Assembly: GCF_000380125.1 (NCBI RefSeq)
Contig: NZ_KB904574.1
Coordinates: 129,163-193,162 of the forward strand
Direction: 5' to 3'
DNA length: 64,000 nucleotides
Origin: Streptococcus ovis DSM 16829
GTDB lineage: Bacteria > Bacillota > Bacilli > Lactobacillales > Streptococcaceae
This document shows, one piece after another, positions 9,569 to 19,021 of the stretch. The notes beneath the pieces are model-generated. The model worked only from the letters and a program-made list of their open reading frames with translations, had not been told where the DNA came from and did not search any database. The position numbers and the translations under genes were made by a program. The first letter of the stretch is position 1. Each line of letters opens with the position of its first letter.

Positions 9569-9608
9569 AGGTGTTTTAAAATTGAAAAAACTAGAAAGAG
9601 AGGCGGTT

Positions 9609-10499
9609 ATGAGTCTTGAATTAAAAAATATCACTAAACAATACGGTTCTCAAATTGTGGTGAATCATCAAAGTTTTGTATTTGAAAATGGTGTCTATGG
9701 CTTGCTTGGTGTCAATGGTGCTGGAAAAACCACACTAATGAATATGATCTGTACCCTAACTTCTCCAAGTGAGGGAAGGATTTGCTATAAAGGGAATAAT
9801 ATCCAAGAAATGGGAGAAGAATACAGAAGTAAGCTAGGTTATCTCCCACAAGATTTTGGCTATTATCCGGATTTAACGGTTTGGGATTACTTATTCTCGG
9901 TCTCCTTGATGAAGGGTTTGCAGGTTTCGGAAGCTACAAAACGAATTGGCGAGTTATTAGAGCAAGTTGGCATGAATGAAAAAAGAAATGTGAAAATGAG
10001 AAAATTGTCCGGGGGCATGTTGAGACGGGTAGGCATTGCCCAAGCCTTGTTGAATAATCCAAAAATCTTGATTCTAGATGAGCCAACAGCTGGTTTAGAT
10101 CCGAGTGAACGGATTCGATTTAGAAATATTATTAGCGAGATAGCAATGGATAAAATTGTGATTCTGTCTACTCATATTGTGTCAGATATCGAATTCATAG
10201 CGAAACAAATTGTCTTGATGAATAAGGGAGAGTTCTGTTTAACAGGAACATTGGAAGAAATCCTATCCAGTGTTGATACACAAGTATGGACGTGTAAGAT
10301 TTCAAATATAGAATTAGAAAAATATTTAACTCAGTATTTAGTTGCCAATGTCAAAACAATTGTGAATGGAGTAGAAGTTCGGATCTTATCAGATACCTGC
10401 CCTATTCCAGGAGCGGTACAAGAACAGTTGACATTGGAAGATGCCTTTTTATATTATTTCGGACGGGAAGTGAGGAATGCACATGCTGACATTCTATGA
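9609..10499 (+). CDS. ABC-2 type exporter, ATP-binding subunit
   Basis: This is a 296-residue ATPase with Walker A GVNGAGKTT at 34-42, signature KLSGGMLRRVGIAQ, Walker B ILDEPTAGLDP and the switch histidine in ILSTHIVSD. It is of the BcrA/CcmA-like family that drives export of antibiotics, peptides or lipids. The ATG at 9609 is preceded by AGAGAGGCGG and begins MSLELKNITKQYG, typical for the family. The longer upstream frame crosses a terminator and is rejected. The next gene encodes the matching permease and overlaps by 17 bases. Placement behind a kinase/regulator pair suggests a self-protection or stress-response exporter. Confidence 0.9.
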   Translation: MSLELKNITKQYGSQIVVNHQSFVFENGVYGLLGVNGAGKTTLMNMICTLTSPSEGRICYKGNNIQEMGEEYRSKLGYLPQDFGYYPDLTVWDYLFSVSLMKGLQVSEATKRIGELLEQVGMNEKRNVKMRKLSGGMLRRVGIAQALLNNPKILILDEPTAGLDPSERIRFRNIISEIAMDKIVILSTHIVSDIEFIAKQIVLMNKGEFCLTGTLEEILSSVDTQVWTCKISNIELEKYLTQYLVANVKTIVNGVEVRILSDTCPIPGAVQEQLTLEDAFLYYFGREVRNAHADIL

Positions 10500-11646
10500 G
10501 ATGAAGAAAGTTCTATCAAAACGAGTCACTCAAATAGCCATTCTGATAGCAATTGGACTAGCCTTTGTTTTTAGTTTATTTGCTATTGGCAGTTTTCAAT
10601 ATGAAGATACGGACAATCATCTGATAAAAGGGATTTCTGCACCACGAATGTTGGTGGAGACTAAAAACCAATGGCGTGGGGAATTGTCACCTGATAGGAT
10701 TGTGGAGCTAATTCAAGCAAAACAAAATGGTGATTGGCAATCAACAAGTGATATTCTCTTTGCGCTGAATGAAATGTTAGTTGGAGAAGCAAAGGATAAT
10801 GAGTCTTATGATTATGAAGCAATCTTGACAGCTGATTCGGAAAGCCTCCAATCATTTTATGACTATTATAAAGAAAATTTGAAAAAAGAAGTTGAGGAGG
10901 TGGGGAAGACTCCGGAGCAAAGAAGGTTTCTGATGAAAGAGTATAAAAAAATTCGCTCCCCTTTTTACTATGAAGCAGCTGATGCGTGGGACACCATGCT
11001 CCTCTATGCAACAACTTTTAGTCTAGTTTTAATCATGATCATCAGTCTTATTACAGCTGGAATTTTCTCTGATGAATTTCGTTATCATACGTCTGCCATA
11101 CTTTTTTCGACTAAATATGGAAGAAGTAAAGTTATAAAAAGTAAGATTTACGCTGGTTTAGCAATCACGACATTTGTATATGTGATAGGTATGGGATTAT
11201 TGTCATTTATTTGTTTTAGTGTGATGGGAATCAGTGGCATCTTAACAGCCTATCAATTCTATCAACCCTACTCTATTTATTCTCTGACATTTGGAGAACT
11301 TTACGGTGTGATTTTAATTTGTGGCTATATTGCTAGTTTATTATCAGCTAGCCTGTCTATGTTTGTCGCTGCTAAAACAAGAATGACAAGTATTGCTATT
11401 GTAGCTCCTTTTATTCTATTTTTTGTTTCTCCTTTTATTGGTAGGGTGCTTCCTTTTAAGAGTTTCTTCAGTTTAACGCCAGATCAGTTAACCAATATCA
11501 TGAATAGCGTACGGATTCCTTATATTTATCAAATTGGAAGTGTTGTATTTAAGCAGATACCATTTCTTGTTCTGTTTTATACTTTATTATCAATTGCAAT
11601 ATTACCTTTTTTGTATTATAGTTTTCGACAGACAAAAGTGGAATAG
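10483..11646 (+). CDS. ABC-2 type exporter, membrane subunit
   Basis: This 387-residue protein has one N-terminal membrane segment, an extracellular domain of about 150 residues rich in charged residues, and five more membrane segments. This is the ABC-2 permease layout. I prefer ATG 10483 (MLTFYEMKKVL) because GTGAGGA lies eight bases upstream; ATG 10477 is also possible. It forms the exporter with the ATPase encoded just upstream. The transported compound is unknown. No terminator is obvious in the AT-rich 300 bases that follow. Confidence 0.85.
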   Translation: MLTFYEMKKVLSKRVTQIAILIAIGLAFVFSLFAIGSFQYEDTDNHLIKGISAPRMLVETKNQWRGELSPDRIVELIQAKQNGDWQSTSDILFALNEMLVGEAKDNESYDYEAILTADSESLQSFYDYYKENLKKEVEEVGKTPEQRRFLMKEYKKIRSPFYYEAADAWDTMLLYATTFSLVLIMIISLITAGIFSDEFRYHTSAILFSTKYGRSKVIKSKIYAGLAITTFVYVIGMGLLSFICFSVMGISGILTAYQFYQPYSIYSLTFGELYGVILICGYIASLLSASLSMFVAAKTRMTSIAIVAPFILFFVSPFIGRVLPFKSFFSLTPDQLTNIMNSVRIPYIYQIGSVVFKQIPFLVLFYTLLSIAILPFLYYSFRQTKVE

Positions 11647-11812
11647 TATAATATGTTATTAGTAAGTTGTACGGTAATCTGTGTATATATTCAGATATCA
11701 ATTATTGATACTGAGATATTAAATAGTAGATAGAAAAATGAATAGATTGATTTACTGATATAAATGGGAAATTCCATCAATGGTTGTTGCTATGAATTGC
11801 TTTAGATAAAAT

Positions 11813-11830
11813 AAATGTTAGTTAACATTT
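11813..11830. repeat. Perfect dyad in the 11647-11957 intergenic region
   Basis: AAATGTTA and TAACATTT flank GT, giving an 8-bp perfect inverted repeat of operator type. A second short dyad, TATCAA/TTGATA, lies near 11700. The 311-base gap between the exporter permease and the DUF1697 gene otherwise shows only AT-rich sequence with no coding evidence on either strand. These dyads may be regulator-binding sites or chance in AT-rich DNA. Confidence 0.35.
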
Positions 11831-11957
11831 AGCTTTTATTAATGATTTAGAAGAAATCAAAGTTCGATTAAGTAAAAAATCATAGACAATACTAGTATAT
11901 GGTAAAATGAAATTAACGATATCTTTTTAAATATCAGTAACATAAAATGAGAAAAGA

Positions 11958-12524
11958 ATGAATATGAAAATTTACCTTCTCCTACTTCGTGGCATCAATC
12001 TTGGCAATGACAATAAGGTCAGTATGCCTATTTTAAGAGAGCAGTTAGAGACTATTGGATTAGAAGAGGTTTCTTCCTATATCAGTACTGGTAATCTTTT
12101 TTTCAGTTCCAATTGCTTGTATGATGATTTGGTCAGTCAGATTGCGACTCTTTTATCTAGTTATTATGACTTTGCGATTCCCTTTACCCTAATAAACATG
12201 GAGGAATTACTGGAAGAAGGACAAAATCTACCTGACTGGTGGCAGGATGAAACCGCTTATCGGAGAGATGCTCTCTTTTATTTACCGCCTATTACTAAAG
12301 AAGTAGTAGCAAACTTAATATCGACTTGGCCGTTGACAGAGGGGGAAAACTATCATCTAGGAGACAAAGCACTCTATTGGTTAGCTCCCACTAAGGAAGA
12401 ATATCGTAAGACGGCTCATGCGAAGAAAATCATGGCGAAACCTTTTAATCAGATGGTGACCCTGCGTAATGCCAATACGACAATGACATTGATTGACCTA
12501 ATGAGGGAAAAGATTAAAAAATAG
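11958..12524 (+). CDS. DUF1697 family protein
   Basis: This 188-residue soluble protein begins MNMKIYLLLLRGINLG and contains the family's conserved N-terminal LLRGINxG and ISTGNLFF segments, with a positively charged C-terminus (HAKKIMAKPFNQMVTLRN). DUF1697 proteins are common single genes of unknown function in Firmicutes. GAGAAAAGA precedes the ATG; a start two codons later is possible. The gene is followed at once by a strong terminator and seems monocistronic. Confidence 0.85.
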   Translation: MNMKIYLLLLRGINLGNDNKVSMPILREQLETIGLEEVSSYISTGNLFFSSNCLYDDLVSQIATLLSSYYDFAIPFTLINMEELLEEGQNLPDWWQDETAYRRDALFYLPPITKEVVANLISTWPLTEGENYHLGDKALYWLAPTKEEYRKTAHAKKIMAKPFNQMVTLRNANTTMTLIDLMREKIKK

Positions 12525-12526
12525 CT

Positions 12527-12562
12527 AAAAGGAGTTGACTTTATCCGTTCAACTCCTTTTTG
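12527..12562. terminator. Terminator after the DUF1697 gene
   Basis: AAAAGGAGTTGA and TCAACTCCTTTTT form a 12-bp stem around a 10-base loop, with A and T runs on the two sides. It can serve both the DUF1697 gene and the convergent TetR pseudogene. Confidence 0.88.
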
Positions 12563-12583
12563 GTTTATGAAATGGTATCTTGG

Positions 12584-13147
12584 TTACTGATTGATATTGG
12601 AATGTAAGAGGGCTACCAAGTCACTTGCGATGACTTCAGGTGGTGGTGGCGGTGTCTGTTGAAGTGCAGACTCGATCACAGTGAAACAACCCCCTATCAA
12701 AAATTTGATTAGGTAAAAATTTTCACTATTATAGTGTGAAAAACGTTCAGATCCACGCAACTGTTCGACAATTAACAGTTCATTGTTCTTGAAATTTTCC
12801 AGTAATAAGTATAGAATATTATTCTTACTAAGAAGTATCAAATGATGAACTTCTTGATAGAAATAATCTAAACAAGAAATGAGTACATCATAAAGAGATG
12901 TTTCTTTTACAATGAGTTTTAGTTGTTTATAAAAACCATCTCACAAGGATTCAAGGTAATCTTCTACAATCGCTTGTTTATTGGAATAGTGACGGTAGAA
13001 AGTCCGCCTAGAGATTTGCGATTCATCTAAAATCATCGCAATAGTAAGATGTTGATAGGATTCTTGTTCTAATAGAATAAAAAACGCTTTCTGTATTTGA
13101 TTTTTTGAGTAGAGTCGTTTATTTTCTTTTTTATCTAATCTCATCAT
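12584..13147 (-). pseudogene. TetR-family regulator interrupted by an in-frame TGA
   Basis: The frame opening MMRLDKKENKRLYSK (ATG at 13147, behind AAAGGTGAA) encodes a TetR helix-turn-helix, with LTIAMILDESQISRRTFYRHY as recognition region. It is stopped by TGA at 12941-12943 after about 68 residues. The same frame continues without shift for about 119 more codons, DGFYKQLKLIVKE onward, a plausible TetR ligand-binding domain ending in a short proline run. One base change (for example to CGA or TGG) would restore a 187-residue regulator. It is divergent from the pilus cluster, so loss could alter pilus expression; that link is inference. Confidence 0.75.
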
Positions 13148-13295
13148 TTCACCTTTCAGTGGTAAAAAATATATTGAAAATGCCCTAAAAAACATTTCTT
13201 AACATGATCGCTTTTTCAAATTGATAAGTCAAGAAATTATGTAGAAAGTGTAAAAATTAGACAATCTAGCATTTTTTTGTCTATTTTTCAATTGT

Positions 13296-13417
13296 AATAT
13301 CACTATTTAATGATATTTGAAAAGTAAGATTGTACTCAAATCTGAAACTTTTTTGCAAATAAGTATCTTTTTCTAGTTATATATTGATTTGCTTAAAAAG
13401 ATGTGCTAACATAAAAT
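13296..13417 (+). promoter_or_regulatory. Pilus cluster promoter with upstream dyad
   Basis: TTGCTT (13389-13394) and TAAAAT (13412-13417) are spaced by 17 bases in front of the coiled-coil gene at 13451. About 75 bases upstream, AATATCA and TGATATT (13296-13317) form a 7-bp inverted repeat around eight bases, a candidate operator. It lies between this promoter and the divergent TetR pseudogene. Which regulator binds, if any, is unknown. Confidence 0.55.
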
Positions 13418-13450
13418 GTGAAAAGGAAAAAATAGAGTAAAAAATTAAGT

Positions 13451-13726
13451 ATGGAACAAAAAGATTTACGAAAATTACGACGGTCAGACTTGTTTAGTTT
13501 GCTAGTTTCTCAAGCAGAAGAGATTGAACGATTAGAGCAAAAAGTGACGGACCTGCAAGCACAAGTGGACGAGAAAGAGATTTTGATACGAGAAGCTGGT
13601 TCAATTGCTGAAGCTGCCTTACAAGTACAACATATTTTCGAGGCGGCCCAGCGAGCGGCCGATTTATATGTTGAGAATGTCAAACGATTGACTGACGCTG
13701 AGAAAGAAACAGAAGAGAAGGAATAA
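13451..13726 (+). CDS. Small coiled-coil protein upstream of the pilus genes
   Basis: This is a 91-residue soluble acidic protein. Residues about 15-50 show heptad-like leucine/isoleucine/valine spacing (EEIERLEQKVTDLQAQV), and the rest is alanine-rich helix. There is no signal peptide or membrane segment. The stop is three bases before the signal peptidase-like gene, so it is probably cotranscribed with the pilus genes. I do not recognise a function. Its cytoplasmic, coiled-coil nature argues against a pilin; a role in localising assembly is speculation. Confidence 0.7.
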   Translation: MEQKDLRKLRRSDLFSLLVSQAEEIERLEQKVTDLQAQVDEKEILIREAGSIAEAALQVQHIFEAAQRAADLYVENVKRLTDAEKETEEKE

Positions 13727-13729
13727 AGA

Positions 13730-14335
13730 TTGTTTAAGATTCAAAAGAGTGAGATAAGTCTCCATGACTTACCACCAGCATCTGTTTTAGCAGAGGAGCT
13801 GAAGTTGGTACAGCATAAGGAACGCTATCGAAGGACCTTAAAAAGTACAGTCTCCACCTTGATTACTGTAGCCGCAGTTGCAGTGCTAATTGCGACGATA
13901 TGGCTTCCTGTTTTACAAATATATGGAAACTCGATGAGCCCGACGCTAGAGGCCGGTGATATGGTTGTTTCTGTCAGTGCAGGAAAATTGAAAGCAGGAG
14001 ATATGATAGCTTTTTATTACAATAATAAGGTTCTAGTAAAACGTGTGATTGCAACATCCGGCCAATGGGTTGATATTAAAAAAGATGGCACGGTTTACAT
14101 TGATGGCGAAGAGTTAGATGAGCCTTATCTAGATGAAGAAGCAAAAGCGTTAGGTGATACCAATATTGAATTACCCTATCAGGTTCCAGATGGTAAGATA
14201 TTTGTAATGGGGGACCATAGAAGTGTGTCTGTCGATTCTCGAAATACTGCAGTTGGTCCAATAAGTGAAGAGCAGTATGTTGGAAAATTGACATTTCGTA
14301 TTTGGCCTTTCCCAAAAATGGGATGGGTAAAATAG
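13730..14335 (+). CDS. sipF: Type I signal peptidase-like protein of the pilus cluster
   Basis: This 201-residue protein has a cytoplasmic N-terminus, one membrane segment at about 40-62 and an S26-family catalytic domain. Ser68 in NSMSPT and Lys104 in VKRVIA are the likely catalytic dyad, and GDHRSVSVDSRN is the conserved last box. The start is TTG at 13730 behind GAAGGAATAAA. SipF-like peptidases in pilus islands are thought to help process or assemble pilins. The order peptidase-ancillary pilin-major pilin-sortase is that of the S. suis srtF cluster. The catalytic residues look intact, unlike some pilus-locus homologues reported to lack them. Confidence 0.85.
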   Translation: MFKIQKSEISLHDLPPASVLAEELKLVQHKERYRRTLKSTVSTLITVAAVAVLIATIWLPVLQIYGNSMSPTLEAGDMVVSVSAGKLKAGDMIAFYYNNKVLVKRVIATSGQWVDIKKDGTVYIDGEELDEPYLDEEAKALGDTNIELPYQVPDGKIFVMGDHRSVSVDSRNTAVGPISEEQYVGKLTFRIWPFPKMGWVK

Positions 14336-14361
14336 CTATTATATAGAAAGGAGAACTATCT

Positions 14362-17300
14362 TTGAAAACACTATGGGAAAGAATGGTTGCTCTTATCAGA
14401 GAAAGGGTACGAGAGAGTATTTGGGCTAGGATTGCTTTAGTACTATCGATCGTGGTAGTATTTTGTACAACATATGCCCTTGTCCTACCGGCCCTAACAT
14501 TAACTGATAATGCAAGCAAAACGGTTTTGCAGCAGGAAGATCCACCAAGTCCGCAAGCCCCTGTGACAGATGCGAGTGGAGACAATAGTGAGTTTGCGGT
14601 TACAACTGAAGTTGTTGATACGACAGCAGCAGAAGTTATAAATGAAATGGATGTGCCTACTGTGTCGGAAACTGAGCCAAGCACTGTAAAAACTGAAACA
14701 TCAATATCAAGTAAAGAAGACACCGAAGAAGAAAGAGAACGAAAAGCTAGAGAAGCGGGTACTTTTAAAGCAGAAACAGATGATGTTGTTGTTACAGTTC
14801 ATTATGGAGCCGATACCTTTTCTGAAGAAGTGGTATTGAATGTTCGACCTCTAGAGAATTCTAGTGCGTATGAGGCGAAAATTAATGATCTTCTAAACGA
14901 ACAAAATCAAACACTTACTGTCGCTCACTCGTATGACATTTCTTTTAAAAATAAAGACGGAGTGGAGATTGAACCAAGCCAAGAAGTTCAGGTCTCAATT
15001 GATTTCAAAAACAAGGTCGCTCTTGCTGAAGACTTACAAGCTGGTTGGAAACTATATCACTTTAAAGAAGATAAAGTAGAAGCAGTGGAAGATTTGACAG
15101 AAGAAAAGACGACAACCATTGCTGAGACAGCGGAAAAAGAAGTGACAGGAATTAATTTTAAGTCTGACTCTTTCTCACCATATATACTAGCTGGAGTTCA
15201 GTATGCTGATTTCTCAGGGTACCTTACTGCTGCAAGTCTTTCAGGAAGTGCAACCTACACACAAAGCACCAAGCAACTACTTGCTCAAATTAATCTTGAT
15301 TACAAGATTCCACAGTCTGCTTTAGCAGCAAACAAATCGTATGCAATCGAGCTACCAGCGGATACTTCGTGGGGAGAAGGACTTCAACCTTATACAGATT
15401 ATACTGGTAAAGATGGGAATCGAGATGCCTTCAAGTTTAGATTTATCGAGCAGAATGGTAAAAAGTATCTTGCATTAACTTTCTTAGATACTTACGTCAA
15501 TAGTGTTGCGCAAGGATCGGATGTTAAAGGGGATATTTATTACAATGCAAGTATTGGTGAGTCTCGCCGTGGAGGAAACGGTGAGTATAAGATTCCTTAC
15601 TCGGATGATGTAATCATTACTATCCCACCAAATAGTTACAATGAAGTTCCAACACCGCAAGAAAATAAATATGACTTAGGTAGTCAAAAGAGTGGTTCAG
15701 TCTCTTATGATGGGGATACAGGAATTCTTGATTACACTGTTGTCGTTTGGTCTGACAAAGGTACGAAAGAGACTGTGAAATTGAAAGATACGTTAACTGC
15801 GAATGGACTGACATTAACACCACTCGAAGTAACCTCTATTAAGAAGAGTAGCTATCAATATTATTATGCGAATGAAGACAATAATCCTCAGACTCTTACA
15901 GTACAACCGAATAAGATTTCAAACACGTCATTTGATTTAACTTTGCCAAAACTTGAGGCGAAACAGAAATATACCATTACTTATCGTTATAAAGTAACAG
16001 GCTTCCCAGCGGGTAAAGCAACTGTTGTTAATAACAAGCTGGAAGTTGAATCACCTGATGTTCCTAACCCAGGTCCGAAAGATAATTCTGTAACACTGGA
16101 ACGGAATAAGATTTCAAAATCTAGTTCATATGATAAAGATTCAAATAAAATCACTTGGACGATTAAGATTAACGAGAACAAAAATGATATTGCTGGCACA
16201 GTCTTGACGGATACCATGTTTAATCAAGTCAAGGTGGCTGATTTGAAATCAACGGATATGTCTGGCATGAAAATTAATGCCAATCCAGATGGTACAATTA
16301 AAAACATTGAGTTTTCTGCCACAAATGGTGGTAGGAATACCAAGCAATATACACTGACTTATCAAACAGATGCTGGTCCGGCGCCACAAAGTTGGGGTGA
16401 GCAGTCACAAAATATTTCGAATACCGCTACGATTACTGATGGTGGTGAACCAAATAGCGCAACTTCAACAGCTCCAAAACCTAATGATGGTGGTAATACG
16501 GGTGGACTTGATAAGGTTGTCGAAAAAATGACACCTACCGATAACGATGACATCAAAGAAGTGACTTGGAAATCAGTCATTAAGATGCCAGCTGATAAAA
16601 AATTACCGCAAAACGTAGAGTTCGAAGATATATTAACTGGTAAGGATAATAGTCAGACTGGAGAACATTACTACACGAAGGCACAATTAGATGCTATTTA
16701 CCAGAAGTTGACTGATGTATTTGGGGCAGGTAATGTCGAGTTTACTATTTGGCCATTTGACTATTATACCTATGTTCCATACGAGCAGATGGTTTCTACT
16801 AAGACATATAGAGGTTTCAAATTCAAACTCTTGAAGCCCTATACTGGCTCAGATATTAGTCTTACCTATAATTCCACTATTAATAAATTATCAATGGTGA
16901 ACTTTACAAATAAAATCTCAAGCTCTGGCTTTGAGAAGTCAGCCACTTATAAGTTTGAAGATACGAGCAAAGTTCGTAAGATGGATGGACATGACACAGT
17001 TTGGGATGGCCAAGGACGTGAGTTTGACGCGAAAGATACATCGCATATTGTCAATAAAGATGGTACAATTGACTGGGTTGTTCGTGTTTTAATTGAGGAT
17101 AATACTAATAAGGTTACTATTACAGATACGCCTCCTGCTGGATTGAAGTTGACTGGATTTACTTATGGTGATGCAACATATTCTATCAATAGTGGTGACT
17201 TTACAGTAACCGACACTGAGGTCAAATGGACGAATACAGGTTGGCCAGGTGGCTATGGTACAGATATATCTGTACTTGGAACAATTGGTTCGAATGGATC

Positions 17301-18894
17301 TGTAACAGTAAATTTTGAAGCTAAAAACGGTAAGACTCTGAAGGAAATACTGAAAGGTAGCAACAAACTTTATGCTCGCTTCAAGTTTAAATCTGATGTC
17401 GTTCCATTCGATGACGATATCGTAAAAGAATATACGAATAAGGCCTCAGCTACAATTGATGGTGTTCCTTCTGGTGAAGACGATCATACGCAAAAGATTA
17501 CGCATAAACCAGGTCAAAAGATTCAAAAAAATGGTATTTGGAATAATGATTCTCGTGCTGTTGAGTACTCACTAACTATTAATCCAGATAAACAAGACTT
17601 AGTTGCTTCAAAAGATACTATTGAGGTAACTGATACTCTGACTTATCAAGAAAATCTAACAACTCATCTAAGTTATGACTTGGTACAGGAATCTGTAGAG
17701 CTCTTAGATGAATCTGGAAAACCAATTGACAAGTCACTATGGTCTTGGCGTGTTGAAAAGACAAAAGATGCTAGTGGACTTTATAGTAGTGTAATGAAAT
17801 TGACAGTACCAGATAGTCAGAAATTAACATTGAAGTATAAGTATAGCGTTTCTCAAGATGTTGCAGCAGATGCCTCAGCTAGTTTGACAGTTAAGAATAA
17901 GGCTTCAATTTCAGGTCTTAAGACTGGCGGTACAGAAGATAGTACAGACATCACTTGGCAAAAAATTAATGCTGGTGGTACTGCTCAAAGTAATAAGTTC
18001 TTTAAGATTACAAAGGTAGATGTAGCAAACTTTGGTATTATCCTACCCGGTGCAATCTTCGAAGTGAGAGAAAATCTTAGTGATAAAGTTGTTGCTACTT
18101 ATAAGACCGGTGCTGATGGTTCCTTCTATATCACACAAGATAGTAAAGAAGCTCAGCCAGGTAGTGTCGCACTTGAAGAAAATAAACTCTACTACGCGAT
18201 TGAAGTGAAGGCGCCAATGGGTTATGTATTGCCAGAAGAAGATGCTAGGGAAAGATATTTCTTCTATTATTCTCCGACAGGTACAATTCCTATAAATAGT
18301 GGCACTAGTAGTGTTGTCTCAAATGAGTGGACAAACTTAGCTAAGCAAAGTAGGCAAGTTTATCTTGAAAATGAGAAACTTCCTGATGAAACGTCTATTA
18401 CAGTTCATAAGATTTGGCAAAAAGCCGATGGTAAGGAAACTGAACGTGTAGACGGTCAAATTGAGTTGACATTGAAACAAATCGCTACTGAGGCAGATGG
18501 CACAAGTCAAGAAAAAGACTATGCAACTGCAATTGTTACATTTGCTGATAATTGGATGAAGAAATTTGATCAATTGCCGGTTCAAGGTCAAAATGCAGCT
18601 GGGGCTTCAGTGAACTATACTTACTATGTCGTTGAAAAAGCTGTTTCAGGTTATTCAACGATGTACGGTGATGCGACAAGCAGTAGTGCTCTTAGTGAGA
18701 CACCGAAAGATTTTGCAATACAGTCTGGTGGCATCAACGTCATCAACAAAGCAAATAAGGAATACAGCTTACCGAAAACGGGTGGTATTGGTCCTGAAAA
18801 GATTCTATGGATGGGTCTAGCGTTGTCAATCTTGACAATTTCATTAATTAGTTATCAATCTTATAAACGTTATCAAGGAGGTGGATCCTTGTGA
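14362..18894 (+). CDS. sfp1: Large ancillary (tip) pilin, LPXTG-anchored
   Basis: This 1,510-residue surface protein has an N-terminal membrane signal segment (about 22-46, preceded by basic residues) and an acidic serine/threonine-rich stretch. It then has many tandem beta-rich modules with repeated TDT and NKA-type edges typical of isopeptide-forming pilin domains, and CnaB/SpaA-like domains near 1210-1330 and 1345-1460. LPKTG at 1470-1474, a membrane segment and a basic tail end it. The start is TTG at 14362 behind GAAAGGAGAAC. It matches the ancillary subunit position of the srtF cluster. In several S. suis strains that gene is reported to be truncated by mutation near its 5' end; here the frame is open throughout. 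Confidence 0.85.
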   Translation: MKTLWERMVALIRERVRESIWARIALVLSIVVVFCTTYALVLPALTLTDNASKTVLQQEDPPSPQAPVTDASGDNSEFAVTTEVVDTTAAEVINEMDVPTVSETEPSTVKTETSISSKEDTEEERERKAREAGTFKAETDDVVVTVHYGADTFSEEVVLNVRPLENSSAYEAKINDLLNEQNQTLTVAHSYDISFKNKDGVEIEPSQEVQVSIDFKNKVALAEDLQAGWKLYHFKEDKVEAVEDLTEEKTTTIAETAEKEVTGINFKSDSFSPYILAGVQYADFSGYLTAASLSGSATYTQSTKQLLAQINLDYKIPQSALAANKSYAIELPADTSWGEGLQPYTDYTGKDGNRDAFKFRFIEQNGKKYLALTFLDTYVNSVAQGSDVKGDIYYNASIGESRRGGNGEYKIPYSDDVIITIPPNSYNEVPTPQENKYDLGSQKSGSVSYDGDTGILDYTVVVWSDKGTKETVKLKDTLTANGLTLTPLEVTSIKKSSYQYYYANEDNNPQTLTVQPNKISNTSFDLTLPKLEAKQKYTITYRYKVTGFPAGKATVVNNKLEVESPDVPNPGPKDNSVTLERNKISKSSSYDKDSNKITWTIKINENKNDIAGTVLTDTMFNQVKVADLKSTDMSGMKINANPDGTIKNIEFSATNGGRNTKQYTLTYQTDAGPAPQSWGEQSQNISNTATITDGGEPNSATSTAPKPNDGGNTGGLDKVVEKMTPTDNDDIKEVTWKSVIKMPADKKLPQNVEFEDILTGKDNSQTGEHYYTKAQLDAIYQKLTDVFGAGNVEFTIWPFDYYTYVPYEQMVSTKTYRGFKFKLLKPYTGSDISLTYNSTINKLSMVNFTNKISSSGFEKSATYKFEDTSKVRKMDGHDTVWDGQGREFDAKDTSHIVNKDGTIDWVVRVLIEDNTNKVTITDTPPAGLKLTGFTYGDATYSINSGDFTVTDTEVKWTNTGWPGGYGTDISVLGTIGSNGSVTVNFEAKNGKTLKEILKGSNKLYARFKFKSDVVPFDDDIVKEYTNKASATIDGVPSGEDDHTQKITHKPGQKIQKNGIWNNDSRAVEYSLTINPDKQDLVASKDTIEVTDTLTYQENLTTHLSYDLVQESVELLDESGKPIDKSLWSWRVEKTKDASGLYSSVMKLTVPDSQKLTLKYKYSVSQDVAADASASLTVKNKASISGLKTGGTEDSTDITWQKINAGGTAQSNKFFKITKVDVANFGIILPGAIFEVRENLSDKVVATYKTGADGSFYITQDSKEAQPGSVALEENKLYYAIEVKAPMGYVLPEEDARERYFFYYSPTGTIPINSGTSSVVSNEWTNLAKQSRQVYLENEKLPDETSITVHKIWQKADGKETERVDGQIELTLKQIATEADGTSQEKDYATAIVTFADNWMKKFDQLPVQGQNAAGASVNYTYYVVEKAVSGYSTMYGDATSSSALSETPKDFAIQSGGINVINKANKEYSLPKTGGIGPEKILWMGLALSILTISLISYQSYKRYQGGGSL

Positions 18895-18914
18895 TGTTAA
18901 AGGTGGTAAATAGT

Positions 18915-18995
18915 AGAGGTGGTGATGCTTACTGGTAAGCATCGCGACCTCTCAGCCCTCGGGCATTATTGTTGGCGGTAAGAAGTCATTCTTAC
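18915..18995 (+). promoter_or_regulatory. Hairpins between ancillary and major pilin genes
   Basis: At 18915-18952, arms of 18 bases pair at 17 positions (one G-U) around a two-base turn, starting AGAGGT and ending ACCTCT. No T run follows directly, so it is not a clean intrinsic terminator. A second perfect hairpin, GTAAGAA/TTCTTAC, lies at 18978-18995, and GCCC/GGGC lies between them. The positions fit RNA processing, stabilisation or partial termination that would set the ratio of the two pilin transcripts. Confidence 0.6.
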
Positions 18996-19021
18996 TAAAC
19001 TATTTTAAAAAGGAGAATAAC

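Noticed and set aside
9456-9608. N-terminal extension of the ABC exporter ATPase
   Set aside because: The extra residues span a strong intrinsic terminator; the ATG at 9609 has a ribosome site and gives the normal family start.
12640-12660. Short proline-codon repeat at the end of the TetR pseudogene as a regulatory repeat
   Set aside because: It is a run of Pro codons in a plausible frame and shows no spacing or copies elsewhere.
14076-14723. Minus-strand 215-codon frame across sipF and sfp1
   Set aside because: It overlaps two well-supported plus-strand genes and has low-complexity serine/threonine/valine content typical of an antisense shadow.
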